From: Lentzea sp. NBRC 105346
Lineage (GTDB): Bacteria > Actinomycetota > Actinomycetes > Mycobacteriales > Pseudonocardiaceae
DNA length: 64,000 bases
Assembly (NCBI RefSeq): GCF_030269605.1
Contig: NZ_BSTQ01000013.1
Location: 62,001-126,000 of the forward strand
Direction: 5' to 3'
A program made the position numbers and the translations under genes. The notes under the pieces were generated by a model that saw only the letters and a program-made list of their open reading frames with translations, was not told where the DNA came from and made no database searches. Below, in pieces: positions 42,482 to 50,561 of this stretch; position 1 is the stretch's first letter; each line of letters begins with the position of its first letter.

Positions 42482-43393
42482 TCACTTCCCGATCTCGGCG
42501 TGGTACTCGACAGCATCGCCGGTCAACTGCATGAACGCCTCTTCGAGCGAGCCGCGCTGCGGGCTCAGCTCGTGCAGGACGAGACCGTGAGCAGCGACGA
42601 TGTCACCGATCTGGTCACTGGTAGCACCCGTTACGGACAACGACGAATCCCCGTTGTCGCGGACGGTGAAACCCTTGTGCACGAGCAGCGGCGCGACCTG
42701 GCCGAGCTGCGGGCTGCGGACCTTCACCGCGGACTCCGACGAACGGTCGACGAACTCCTGCGTTGTGCTCTGCGAGATCAGCTTCCCCTTGCCGATCACG
42801 ACGAGGTCCGACGCGGTCAGCGCCATCTCCGACAGCAGGTGCGACGACACGAGCACCGTGCGGCCTTCCTTGGCCAGCCCCTGCATGAAGTTGCGGATCC
42901 AGAGGATGCCCTCCGGGTCCAGGCCGTTAACCGGCTCGTCGAACAGCAACACCTGCGGGTCGCCCAGCAGCGCCGCGGCGATCCCCAGCCGCTGCGACAT
43001 GCCGAGCGAGTACCCGCCGGCCCGCTTACCGGCCACCCCGGTCAGCCCCACGGTCTCCAGCACCTCGTCCACACGCCGCGCGGGCAGCCCGTTGGACTTG
43101 GCGAGCCACTTCAGGTGCGCCCTGGCGGACCGGTTCGGGTGCACCCACTTCGCGTCCAGCAACGCGCCGACCGTCCGCAGTGGACGGTGCAGCCCGGTGT
43201 ACGGCTTGCCGTCGATGAGCACCCGGCCCGCCGTGGGGCGGTCGAGACCGAGGATCATCCGCATCGTCGTCGACTTGCCCGCCCCGTTGGGGCCGAGGAA
43301 GCCGGTCACCCGGCCGGGCTCGACGGTGAACGACAGGTTGTCGACGGCGACCGTCCTGCCGTATCTCTTGGTGAGGCCGATCGCCTCGATCAT
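42482..43393 (-). CDS. ABC transporter ATP-binding protein (first ATPase of operon)
   Basis: 303 aa, ATG 43393 with GGGGAGA upstream. Walker A GPNGAGKST, signature SLGMSQRLG, Walker B QVLLFDEP and HLLSE present. Almost parallel in sequence to the ATPase at 40762-41667, including the REL-like C-terminal half (LHELSPQRGSLEEAFMQLT), so one arose from the other by duplication. It is the first gene of a three-gene operon. Confidence 0.92.
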   Translation of the reverse strand: MIEAIGLTKRYGRTVAVDNLSFTVEPGRVTGFLGPNGAGKSTTMRMILGLDRPTAGRVLIDGKPYTGLHRPLRTVGALLDAKWVHPNRSARAHLKWLAKSNGLPARRVDEVLETVGLTGVAGKRAGGYSLGMSQRLGIAAALLGDPQVLLFDEPVNGLDPEGILWIRNFMQGLAKEGRTVLVSSHLLSEMALTASDLVVIGKGKLISQSTTQEFVDRSSESAVKVRSPQLGQVAPLLVHKGFTVRDNGDSSLSVTGATSDQIGDIVAAHGLVLHELSPQRGSLEEAFMQLTGDAVEYHAEIGK

Positions 43394-43505
43394 GGTTTCT
43401 CCCCTGGTCCGGTTCTGGGAGAAAGCCTGGCTTGAAGTGGTGTCAGCACACATCGGTCCCGCGTCGCGTCGGTGCGTCAACTTCCGGCTGGGGAAAGATG
43501 GCCTT

Positions 43506-43940
43506 ATGGGTTACACCGATGCTCCTGAAGGCTGGTGGCGCGAGTTCGTGCTGGCCTCGCCCGCGAAGACCGGCAAGCTCGCCGTCACCCGCAAGGACGG
43601 CTCACCCCACGTCGCGCCGGTGTGGGTCGACATCGACGGTTCGGACCTGGTCTTCTTGACGCACAAGGACACCATCAAGGGCAAGTCCATCCTGCGCGAC
43701 GGCCGGGTGGCGCTCTGCTTCGACGACGAACAGCCACCGTTCCACTTCGTCACCATCGCCGGCCGTGCCGTGGTCGACGAGGACCCGGATCAACTTTCGT
43801 ATTGGGCGGGTCGTACCGCGGCCCGATACATGGGCGCCGACCGCGCCGACGAATACGCCGCGCGCAACGGTGTGCCCGGCGAGATGGTCGTCCGGGTCAA
43901 GATCGACAAGATCAGCGCGAAGGTCAACGTCTCCGACTAG
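43506..43940 (+). CDS. PPOX-class F420/FMN-binding oxidoreductase
   Basis: 144 aa, ATG 43506. A split beta-barrel protein: GKLAVTRKDGSPHVAPVWVDIDG, LVFLTHKDTIKGKSILRDGRVALCFDD, and a late conserved KIDKISAKV. Proteins of this class bind F420 or FMN and reduce small molecules in the cytoplasm; the TKDTIKGK-like pattern suits the F420 branch. Divergent from the ABC operon and convergent with the HAD gene (adjacent stops, no gap). Confidence 0.85.
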   Translation: MGYTDAPEGWWREFVLASPAKTGKLAVTRKDGSPHVAPVWVDIDGSDLVFLTHKDTIKGKSILRDGRVALCFDDEQPPFHFVTIAGRAVVDEDPDQLSYWAGRTAARYMGADRADEYAARNGVPGEMVVRVKIDKISAKVNVSD

Positions 43941-44741
43941 TCAGGCGGGGAAGAACCGGGAGAGGACGGTCGCGAGGCCGTCCTCCAGCACGGTGTCCGT
44001 GACCGAGTCGGCGACCGCCTGCACGGTCGCCGGCGCCTGGCCCATCGCGACACCGTGCGCCGCCCAGCGCAGCATCTCGACGTCGTTGCGCCCGTCGCCG
44101 ACCGCCAGCGTGTCCTCGGGTGACACGTTCAGGTGAACGCGCAGCTCCTCCAGCGCCGAGCCCTTCGTGACCCCCAGCGGCACCGCGGTCAGCCACGGCT
44201 CCGTGTGGTCGACCGACCACGCGACGTCCGGCAGTTCCAACTCGCGAACGGCGAACGCCAGCTCCTCGGGCGTGTGCCCGATCCAGCGCATCACGAGCCG
44301 CGGCGTGTCGATCGCGGCGACCTCGTCGAAATCGCCGAGCGTCAGCACGCCCCACAGGTCGCCGTCGGGGAACCGGCCGAGCGACATGTTCCCGATCCCG
44401 GTCTGCTCCACGGCGAACACCGCACCCGGCAGCAGCTCGCGCAGAACCTTGATCGTCGGGCCGGGGGAGAACGTCGTGCGCTTCAGCACCTCACGCGTCT
44501 GGTGGTCCCACCAGACGGCGCCGTTGGAACACAGGGAGATCCCGGGCAGCCCGAGCTGGTCGGCGATCGGTGTGGTGCCGATGAGCGAACGCCCGGTGCA
44601 CAGCACCACGTGCACGTCGTGCGCGGCGACCCGCGTGACGGCCGCGTGCACGGCGGGGGCGATGTCGTTGGTGCCGAGATGGGCAAGCGTGCCGTCGATG
44701 TCGAGCGCGACCAGGCGAGGTCTCCAGTTCACTGGCACCAC
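43941..44741 (-). CDS. HAD-IIB (Cof-type) phosphatase
   Basis: 266 aa from GTG 44741. ALDIDGTLAH (nucleophile Asp near 14), LCTGRS, Lys in TKGSALEEL, and GDGRNDVEML are the HAD motifs; the cap lies between motifs II and III, as in Cof/YbiV sugar phosphatases. Divergent from the TetR gene with the operator at 44753-44776 between them, so its transcription may also be affected by TetR. Confidence 0.9.
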   Translation of the reverse strand: MVPVNWRPRLVALDIDGTLAHLGTNDIAPAVHAAVTRVAAHDVHVVLCTGRSLIGTTPIADQLGLPGISLCSNGAVWWDHQTREVLKRTTFSPGPTIKVLRELLPGAVFAVEQTGIGNMSLGRFPDGDLWGVLTLGDFDEVAAIDTPRLVMRWIGHTPEELAFAVRELELPDVAWSVDHTEPWLTAVPLGVTKGSALEELRVHLNVSPEDTLAVGDGRNDVEMLRWAAHGVAMGQAPATVQAVADSVTDTVLEDGLATVLSRFFPA

Positions 44742-44752
44742 CCTAGGCGAAG

Positions 44753-44776
44753 GTTAGTGAATTGTGGTTCACTAAC
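44753..44776. promoter_or_regulatory. TetR operator
   Basis: Perfect inverted repeat GTTAGTGAA-N6-TTCACTAAC, ending three bases before the TetR GTG start and 12 bp from the HAD gene start. Size and symmetry fit a TetR dimer, which would repress its own operon and perhaps the divergent phosphatase. Confidence 0.75.
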
Positions 44777-44779
44777 GGT

Positions 44780-45307
44780 GTGGCCCGACCGCGCACCATC
44801 ACCGACGAGCGCATCCTGGATGCGTTGGCGCAGGTCATCGACCGCAAAGGGCCCGAGTTCACGATCGCGGACGTCGCCGCCGAGGCCGGCGTGAGCGTGG
44901 GGGCGGTGGCGAAGCGGTTCGGCTCGAAGAGCGGCCTGCTGCAGGCGTTGACCAAACAGGGCACCGAAGACGTCGTGCGCCGGATGCGCGCGGCCGGCAA
45001 CGTGCGCGACGCGCTGCTGACGTGGTTCGACCGGCTCGCCGACCCGGAGGTCGCGACGAACAACCTCGCCCAGCTGGGCGTCGACCTGATCGACCCGGAG
45101 CTGCGCGCGCTGCTCGCCAAGCACTACGCGGCACTGGAGGACGAGCTGTTCGTCATGTGCCGGCGGGAAGACCTCCCGCCCAACGCGGCGCGGGTGCTGT
45201 CCGCGCTGGTGTACGGGATCTCGATGGACTGGTCGGTGCGACCGCGCGGCGACCTGATGGAACGGATGACGGAAGACCTGGACAGCGTGCTGGAGGGGTG
45301 GCGCTGA
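44780..45307 (+). CDS. TetR-family regulator
   Basis: 175 aa. GTG 44780 (MARPRTITDERILDAL) is chosen because the helix-turn-helix starts shortly after; there is no ribosome site and the operator abuts it, so the mRNA may be leaderless. The HTH reads FTIADVAAEAGVSVGAVAKRFGSKSGLL. The stop overlaps the start of the PPOX gene by one base. The C-terminal ligand domain is not recognisable. It heads a TetR-PPOX-PPOX-SDR operon. Confidence 0.92.
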   Translation: MARPRTITDERILDALAQVIDRKGPEFTIADVAAEAGVSVGAVAKRFGSKSGLLQALTKQGTEDVVRRMRAAGNVRDALLTWFDRLADPEVATNNLAQLGVDLIDPELRALLAKHYAALEDELFVMCRREDLPPNAARVLSALVYGISMDWSVRPRGDLMERMTEDLDSVLEGWR

Positions 45308-45732
45308 TGGCGTCCTGGGCCGAGTTCACCAAGACGGAACCGGAGTTCGCCGAGTTGGTACGGAAGTGCTTCGCCAGGAACAAGCACGCGTTCCTCGCGA
45401 CCATCCGCCGGGACGGGTCGCCGCGCCTGAGCGGCATCGATCCCGAGTTCACCGGCGGCGAGCTGGTGATCGGCAGCATGACGGGCGCGATGAAGACCCG
45501 CGACCTGCTGCGGGACCCGCGCTTCGCGTTGCACAGCACCAGTTCCGACCAGACGATGGCCGAGGGGGACGCGAAGGTGCGCGGCACGATGGTCCGGCGC
45601 GAGTCGACGAAGGATGGAGACACCTTCGTCGCGGACATCACCGAAGCCGTGCGGATCACCGTTGAGGGCGACGAACTGGTGATCGTGTCGTGGCACGAGG
45701 GAAGGGGAATCTCCCGTGCCGTCAGAAAATGA
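45307..45732 (+). CDS. PPOX-class flavin/F420 protein (first of pair)
   Basis: 141 aa, ATG overlapping the TetR stop. It has the split-barrel signature KHAFLATIRRDGSPRLSGIDPEFTGGELVIGS and ends SWHEGRGISRAVR. It is similar to the next gene, especially at the two ends, so the pair is a tandem duplication. It probably binds F420 or FMN. Under TetR control by position. Confidence 0.85.
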   Translation: MASWAEFTKTEPEFAELVRKCFARNKHAFLATIRRDGSPRLSGIDPEFTGGELVIGSMTGAMKTRDLLRDPRFALHSTSSDQTMAEGDAKVRGTMVRRESTKDGDTFVADITEAVRITVEGDELVIVSWHEGRGISRAVRK

Positions 45733-45743
45733 ATGGGGGACCG

Positions 45744-46205
45744 ATGGCGACCTGGCAGGAGTTCGCGGACGAGGAACCGGAGTTCGCCGCCGACGTGCTG
45801 GCGCGGCTGACCGCCGGTGGGCACCTGCTGCTCGCGACGTTGCGCAAGGACGGATCGCCGCGCATGGGCGGCCTCGACCCGAGCGTGATCGACGGCGAGC
45901 TGTGGCTGGGAATGATGCTGAACTCGTGGAAGGCCCGCGATCTCAAGCGGGACCCGCGGTTCGCCGTGCACACCACACCGGGTGAAGGCACCAACGGCGA
46001 CGTGCGGATCAGCGGACGCGCCGTGGTGCACGAGGACAAGGAACCGTATCTGCGCGCACTGTTCGAGCGAACCGGCTGGCGGCCGGACGACCTCGACCTG
46101 TTCCGCGCTGACATCACCGAAGTCGTCCGGGTCACTCTCGAAGAGGAGATGGTGATCCGGTCGTGGCACGAAGGAAGGGGTTTGACCCGTGCCGTCAGAA
46201 CCTGA
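45744..46205 (+). CDS. PPOX-class flavin/F420 protein (second of pair)
   Basis: 153 aa, ATG 45744 with GGGGGA upstream, 11 bp after the previous stop. HLLLATLRKDGSPRMGGLDPSVIDGELWLGM and the ending SWHEGRGLTRAVR parallel the preceding protein; the middle is longer. Its last 17 bp overlap the SDR gene. A heterodimer with the first copy is possible but unproven. Confidence 0.85.
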   Translation: MATWQEFADEEPEFAADVLARLTAGGHLLLATLRKDGSPRMGGLDPSVIDGELWLGMMLNSWKARDLKRDPRFAVHTTPGEGTNGDVRISGRAVVHEDKEPYLRALFERTGWRPDDLDLFRADITEVVRVTLEEEMVIRSWHEGRGLTRAVRT

Positions 46206-47094
46206 TCTGTCCGGGAAGATCGCGGCCGTCACCGGAGCGACGCGCGGCGCCGGACGGGCGATCGCCGTCGAGCTCGGTGCCGCGGGCGCCACGGTGTTCG
46301 TCGGCGGACGCACCACCCGCGAGCAGAAGTCCGACATCGGCCGCGACGAGACGATCGAGGAGACCGCGGAGCTGGTGACGAAGGCCGGCGGCAAGGGCAT
46401 CGCCATCCGGTGCGACTTCACCGTCCCGTCCGATGTGGACAACTTCGCGGCGCAGATCGAGCGGCTCGACATCCTCGTCGACGACGTGTGGGGCGGTGAG
46501 AGGCTCGTCGAGTGGGGCAGGTTCTGGGAGCACGACCTGGAACGCCAGCTGAAGATGTGGCGCAACGGGATCGAGTCGCACCTGGTGGCGTTGCACAAGC
46601 TCATGCCGATCCTGGTGCGCACCGAGGGCGGGCTGGTCGTCGAGGTCACCGACGGCGAGGACGACGAGCAGTACTACACGAACCTCACCTACGACGCGGT
46701 CAAGGCGTCCGTGCGGCGGTTCGGGAAGATCCTCGCCAAGGACCTCAAGGACACCAGCGTCACCGCGGTGTCCGCGACGCCGGGGTTCCTGCGGTCAGAG
46801 CACATGCTGGAGCTGTTCGGGGTCACCGAGGCGAACTGGCGTGACGCGATCGCGAAGGTGCCGCACTACGCGATGTCCGAGACGCCGCACTACTTCGGGC
46901 GCGGGCTGGCGCACCTCGCGGCGGACCCCGACCGGCACCGGTTCCACGGCCAGTGCCTGTCGTCGTGGCGGCTCATGCGCGAGTACGGGTTCACCGACCT
47001 CGACGGTTCGCAGCCCGACTGGGGCAAGTGGTACGAGGAGGTCGTCAAGCCGGGCGTCGATCCGTCCACTGTGGACGCCTCGAAGTACCGCTAG
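46189..47094 (+). CDS. Short-chain dehydrogenase/reductase, extended
   Basis: 301 aa from GTG 46189, inside the end of the PPOX gene. TGATRGAG cofactor motif; GGRTTRE after strand 2 suggests NADP(H). The usual NNAG is replaced by VDDVWGGE and the active-site Tyr/Lys appears as YDAVK. A C-terminal extension (FTDLDGSQPDWGKWYEE) is characteristic of a subgroup of SDRs annotated as oxidoreductases of unknown substrate. Last gene of the TetR operon; its TAG overlaps that of the convergent regulator. Confidence 0.87.
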   Translation: MPSEPDLSGKIAAVTGATRGAGRAIAVELGAAGATVFVGGRTTREQKSDIGRDETIEETAELVTKAGGKGIAIRCDFTVPSDVDNFAAQIERLDILVDDVWGGERLVEWGRFWEHDLERQLKMWRNGIESHLVALHKLMPILVRTEGGLVVEVTDGEDDEQYYTNLTYDAVKASVRRFGKILAKDLKDTSVTAVSATPGFLRSEHMLELFGVTEANWRDAIAKVPHYAMSETPHYFGRGLAHLAADPDRHRFHGQCLSSWRLMREYGFTDLDGSQPDWGKWYEEVVKPGVDPSTVDASKYR

Positions 47095-47753
47095 GCGTCG
47101 CCCGGCCGCACCAGCCCGGTCTCGTAGGCCAGCACGACGGCCTGCACGCGGTCCCGCAGTTCGAGCTTGGCCAGGATCCGCCCGACGTGCGTCTTCACGG
47201 TCGCCTCGGACAGGAAGAGCTTGCGCGCGATCTCCGTGTTGGACAGACCCTTCGCGATGAGCACGAGCACCTCGCGCTCGCGTTCGGTCAGCACGTCCAG
47301 CACGGAGGCGTCGCGCAGCTCGCCGCCGCCGTCGCCGAGGAACCGGCCCAGCAGCCGCTTCGTCACCGAGGGCGAGACCACGGCGTCACCAGAGGCGACC
47401 GCCCGCAGCGCCGACACGAGGTCGTTCGGCGGCGTGTCCTTCAGCAGGAACCCGCTGGCGCCGTTGCGCAGCGCGGAAAGCGCGTACTCGTCCATGTCGA
47501 ACGTGGTCATGACGAGCACCTTGGCCGTGCCGGCCTCGGTGATCTGCTTCGTCGCCTCGACACCGTCCATCACGGGCATGCGGACGTCCATCAGCACCAC
47601 GTCGGGGCGCAGCTGGTCGGCCATCTGCACGGCGTCCAGGCCGTCGGCCGCCTCGCCGACGACGTCCACGTCCTCCTGGGCGCCGAGCACCATGCGGAAG
47701 CCCATGCGCATGAGCTCCTGGTCGTCGACGAGCAACACTCTGATCACGGTCAT
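47091..47753 (-). CDS. NarL/LuxR-type response regulator
   Basis: 220 aa, ATG 47753, four bases after the kinase stop. The receiver domain shows VLLVDDQELMRMGF, phosphoacceptor Asp in VVLMDVRMPVMDG, and Lys near LKDTPPNDL. The C-terminal LuxR helix-turn-helix is LTEREREVLVLIAKGLSNTEIARKLFLSEATVKTHV. Partner of the kinase at 47758. Confidence 0.95.
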   Translation of the reverse strand: MTVIRVLLVDDQELMRMGFRMVLGAQEDVDVVGEAADGLDAVQMADQLRPDVVLMDVRMPVMDGVEATKQITEAGTAKVLVMTTFDMDEYALSALRNGASGFLLKDTPPNDLVSALRAVASGDAVVSPSVTKRLLGRFLGDGGGELRDASVLDVLTEREREVLVLIAKGLSNTEIARKLFLSEATVKTHVGRILAKLELRDRVQAVVLAYETGLVRPGDA

Positions 47754-47757
47754 CAAA

Positions 47758-48933
47758 CTATCCCGCCGCAACTGGAAAGACTGCCCGGACCCGCCACCCG
47801 CCACCGGGGTTGGGACCGGCCTCCAACGAACCACCGAGCACGTTCGCGCGCTCGCGCATGCCGATCAGGCCGTTTCCGCCGGACACGGCGACCACGTCCG
47901 CGGGGGTGCCGAACCCGTCGTCGACGACCTCGAGCCGCACCTCCTCGTCGGCACGGGTCAGCCGGACCACCGCCGACGTCCCGGAGCCGGAGTGCTTCAG
48001 CACGTTGGTCAACGCCTCCTGCACGATCCGGTAGAGGCCCAGGCCGACACCGGCGGGCAGGTTGTCCAGGTCGCCGCTGATCTCCAGGCGCACCGGCACG
48101 CCCGCCGCACGGGTCTGCTCCGCGAGCTCGACGACACCCCGCGCGTCCGGCTGCGGCGCCCACTGCGTCTCGGCCTCGTCGCTGCGCAGCACGCCCAGCA
48201 GGCGGCGCATCTCGGTCAACGCCAGGCGGCCGGTCTCCGCGATGGTGCGGACGGCGTTCTCCGCCTGCTCCGGACTGGATCTGATCGTGTACAGCGCGCC
48301 GTCGGCGTGCACGATCATCACGCTCACCGAGTGCGCCACGACGTCGTGCAGTTCGCGCGCGATGCGGGATCGTTCCTCGCCAACCGCCAGCTTCGCGGCC
48401 TGGTCGCGTTCGGTCTCCAGCAGCTTGAGGCGCTGGTCCAGCTCGTTGTAGTACGCCCGGCGGGCGCCGACGAACTCGCCCAGCGCCCAGCTGAACGCGA
48501 AGATCACGAACACGACGAACAGCGCGGGCAGCGCCTCCAGCGTGCCGACCCGGAACACGGCCCACAGCACCGAGCCGATGACCAGCCACATGGCGTACAG
48601 CAGGCCCTGCTGCCTGCCCACGTACGCGACCATCGTGTACAGCGCCACGGCCAGCGCGAAGTCGCCCAGGCGCGCGGGGAACTCGCCGCTCTGGGTGAAG
48701 AGCTGGATGAACCCGCCCGCGAGGATCGCGTAGCTCGTGCCCACCGGGTGGTAGCGGCGGAACGGGATCGGCCCGACCAGCAGCAGGCCGACGAGCAGGT
48801 AGAGCGACGGTTGTATGTCCGTTGTGCCCGCCATCGAGAACACGCTGATCAGGTCGAACAGCGCGATAGACCCGGCGATCAGGGAGTCCCCGAACACCGG
48901 GTGAGCTCGCATCCACAGACTCAACCGCCGCAC
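47758..48933 (-). CDS. Sensor histidine kinase (HisKA_3 type)
   Basis: 391 aa from GTG 48933. About five to six membrane helices occupy residues 15-155; then ERSRIARELHDVVAHSVSVM with the phosphoacceptor His, and a HATPase domain (IVQEALTNVLKHS, DDGFG, GNGLIGMRERA). It forms a two-component system with the downstream regulator. The sensing region has almost no extracellular part, suggesting a membrane or cell-envelope signal. Confidence 0.94.
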   Translation of the reverse strand: MRRLSLWMRAHPVFGDSLIAGSIALFDLISVFSMAGTTDIQPSLYLLVGLLLVGPIPFRRYHPVGTSYAILAGGFIQLFTQSGEFPARLGDFALAVALYTMVAYVGRQQGLLYAMWLVIGSVLWAVFRVGTLEALPALFVVFVIFAFSWALGEFVGARRAYYNELDQRLKLLETERDQAAKLAVGEERSRIARELHDVVAHSVSVMIVHADGALYTIRSSPEQAENAVRTIAETGRLALTEMRRLLGVLRSDEAETQWAPQPDARGVVELAEQTRAAGVPVRLEISGDLDNLPAGVGLGLYRIVQEALTNVLKHSGSGTSAVVRLTRADEEVRLEVVDDGFGTPADVVAVSGGNGLIGMRERANVLGGSLEAGPNPGGGWRVRAVFPVAAG

Positions 48934-48987
48934 CGCACAAGATTAGGTACGAACCGAACCTTCGCGCGTCGCGCCACGGGCTGACTC

Positions 48988-49023
48988 AACGTCCGACTTG
49001 AGTTGGACGTTATTGTGTCAAGT
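48988..49023 (+). promoter_or_regulatory. Nested inverted repeats upstream of membrane protein/YtrA operon
   Basis: AACGTCC (48988-48994) and GGACGTT (49005-49011) form one inverted repeat, ACTTGA (48996-49001) and TCAAGT (49018-49023) another. They lie 25-60 bp before the GTG at 49048. A likely binding site for the operon's own GntR-type regulator. Confidence 0.45.
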
Positions 49024-49047
49024 GCTCGATACAAACGGGGGTGCGTG

Positions 49048-49734
49048 GTGTACGGAGTCGACCTGGCGAACGTGATCGTCCTCGGGGTCTTCGGGTTGTT
49101 GATCCTGGTCGCGCTGTGGCCGAACGAGCGCAACGGCAGGCGGTTGCTGCTCAAATGGAAGGTGACGGACCCGACGCCGGACGAGGTGGCCGAGGCGGTC
49201 CGCTACCTGAAGCGGCGCCGGTTGCTGTACCCGTGGCTGTACCTCGCGGCCGGGCTGCTCACCGGGAAGTCGCAGGGCAACATGGACGCCATCGTGATCA
49301 CCGTGTTCGTCGGCACGCTGCTCGCGGAGCTGCTCGCCCTGCGCCCGCCGCGGGATCGGCAGCGGGCCGCGTCACTCACTCCGCGCGGCCTGGCGGACAT
49401 CGCGTCGCCGATCGTGCTCCTCACCTACGTCGTCGGGGTGATCGTCGCGGCGGTGCTGGTCGTGCTGTGGCGCGGCGCGTTCGAGCTGGGGATGCTGCTG
49501 GGCTCGGTGGTCGTCGTCGCGGTGATCGTCTGGGCGGCGGTGAACCGGCCGGCGAGCGGTGACGCGCGCGTCGACAACGCGTTGCGCACCCGGAGCATCC
49601 ACGTGTCGGCCGGCCTGGGCATCACCGTGGCACTCGGGATGGCGGGCGGCTTCGCCGCCCTGGCGGGGATTCTGCTGTGGGTCGCGATGGCCAACACGCC
49701 GCCGCGTGAGGATCTGCCGAGGCTCGTGGCGTGA
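49048..49734 (+). CDS. Membrane protein of YtrA-type regulator operon
   Basis: 228 aa. GTG 49048 follows a GGGGG run and leads into a first helix (VDLANVIVLGVFGLLILVALW). Four to six further hydrophobic segments follow in two clusters. It does not look like an ABC permease and I recognise no family. Its stop overlaps the start of the GntR gene (GTGA), so the two are coupled. Confidence 0.75.
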   Translation: MYGVDLANVIVLGVFGLLILVALWPNERNGRRLLLKWKVTDPTPDEVAEAVRYLKRRRLLYPWLYLAAGLLTGKSQGNMDAIVITVFVGTLLAELLALRPPRDRQRAASLTPRGLADIASPIVLLTYVVGVIVAAVLVVLWRGAFELGMLLGSVVVVAVIVWAAVNRPASGDARVDNALRTRSIHVSAGLGITVALGMAGGFAALAGILLWVAMANTPPREDLPRLVA

Positions 49735-50093
49735 GCGCGCCGCGGATCGTCGTCGACGTCGAGAGTGGCGTCGCGCCGTGGCGTCAGGTGCGCGATCAGC
49801 TCGAGCGGTTCATCACCGGTGGCGTGCTGCCGATCGGCACGCGGTTGCCCACGATCCGGCAGCTCGCCGGTGACCTCGGGCTGGCGGCGGGCACGGTCGC
49901 GCGGGCGTACCGCGAGCTGGAATCGGTGGGAGTGCTCAGAACAGGGCGAAGGCAGGGCACCGTGGTCGCTGCCCTGCCTTCGCATTCTCCGGATCCGCTC
50001 GCCCTCGCCGCGGCGGAGTACGTCGCCGTTGCCAGGTCTCTCGGTGCGAGCGAGCACCAGGCGATCGACGCCGTCCGGTTGGCTTATGAGTAG
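49731..50093 (+). CDS. GntR-family regulator, YtrA subfamily
   Basis: 120 aa from GTG 49731. The winged helix WRQVRDQLERFITGGVLPIGTRLPTIRQLAGDLGLAAGTVARAYRELE is typical; the protein ends after a short helical tail, as in YtrA regulators that usually control ABC transporters or membrane proteins. Overlaps the convergent gene at 50084 by 10 bp. Confidence 0.92.
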   Translation: MSAPRIVVDVESGVAPWRQVRDQLERFITGGVLPIGTRLPTIRQLAGDLGLAAGTVARAYRELESVGVLRTGRRQGTVVAALPSHSPDPLALAAAEYVAVARSLGASEHQAIDAVRLAYE

Positions 50094-50509
50094 GGCTGCC
50101 GCTGTTCGATCACCTGCGGTTCGGCGATGTGCGAGTGCCGTTCCTCGTAGATGCGGTGCTCCTCGGCCATCTCGTCGGCGAGCTGGCGCTGCAGCTGCCG
50201 CTCGCGGATGCGCGAAAGGATCGCCATGGTCACCGCGTGGCACAGAGCCAGCAGGAGCAGGACGACACCGAGCTTGACGACCACGTCCTTGACCGGGTCG
50301 CCGGTGTGCACGTCGATGATCGACACCAACGCGAGGAGACCGAGCACCACGAGGTGGAACAGCACGGTCGCGAGCCGCATCATGGCGGCGGCCTCGGCCG
50401 GCTCGTACGCCTTGCGTAGGTAACGCTGGCCACTGTGGTAGATCAGCTGGCCATCGACGGCGACCAGGAGCACACCCAGCACCAGGAACGTGACGTAGCT
50501 GTCGTCCAT
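50084..50509 (-). CDS. Small membrane protein of unknown function
   Basis: 141 aa, ATG 50509. Three hydrophobic segments (residues ~6-25, 45-66, 74-98), then a charged helical C-terminus rich in Glu, Arg and Gln, likely cytoplasmic coiled coil. No family recognised. Divergent from the dynamin operon (53 bp between starts). Confidence 0.75.
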   Translation of the reverse strand: MDDSYVTFLVLGVLLVAVDGQLIYHSGQRYLRKAYEPAEAAAMMRLATVLFHLVVLGLLALVSIIDVHTGDPVKDVVVKLGVVLLLLALCHAVTMAILSRIRERQLQRQLADEMAEEHRIYEERHSHIAEPQVIEQRQPYS

Positions 50510-50561
50510 GCGCTGTGGCTACCCGCGACCGGGCCGCTGCAAACCGTGGCACGATCAGCCG

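Noticed and set aside
41395..42534. Plus-strand frame across the ABC operon
   Set aside because: His/Arg/Asp-rich translation without motifs, opposite intact ABC genes.
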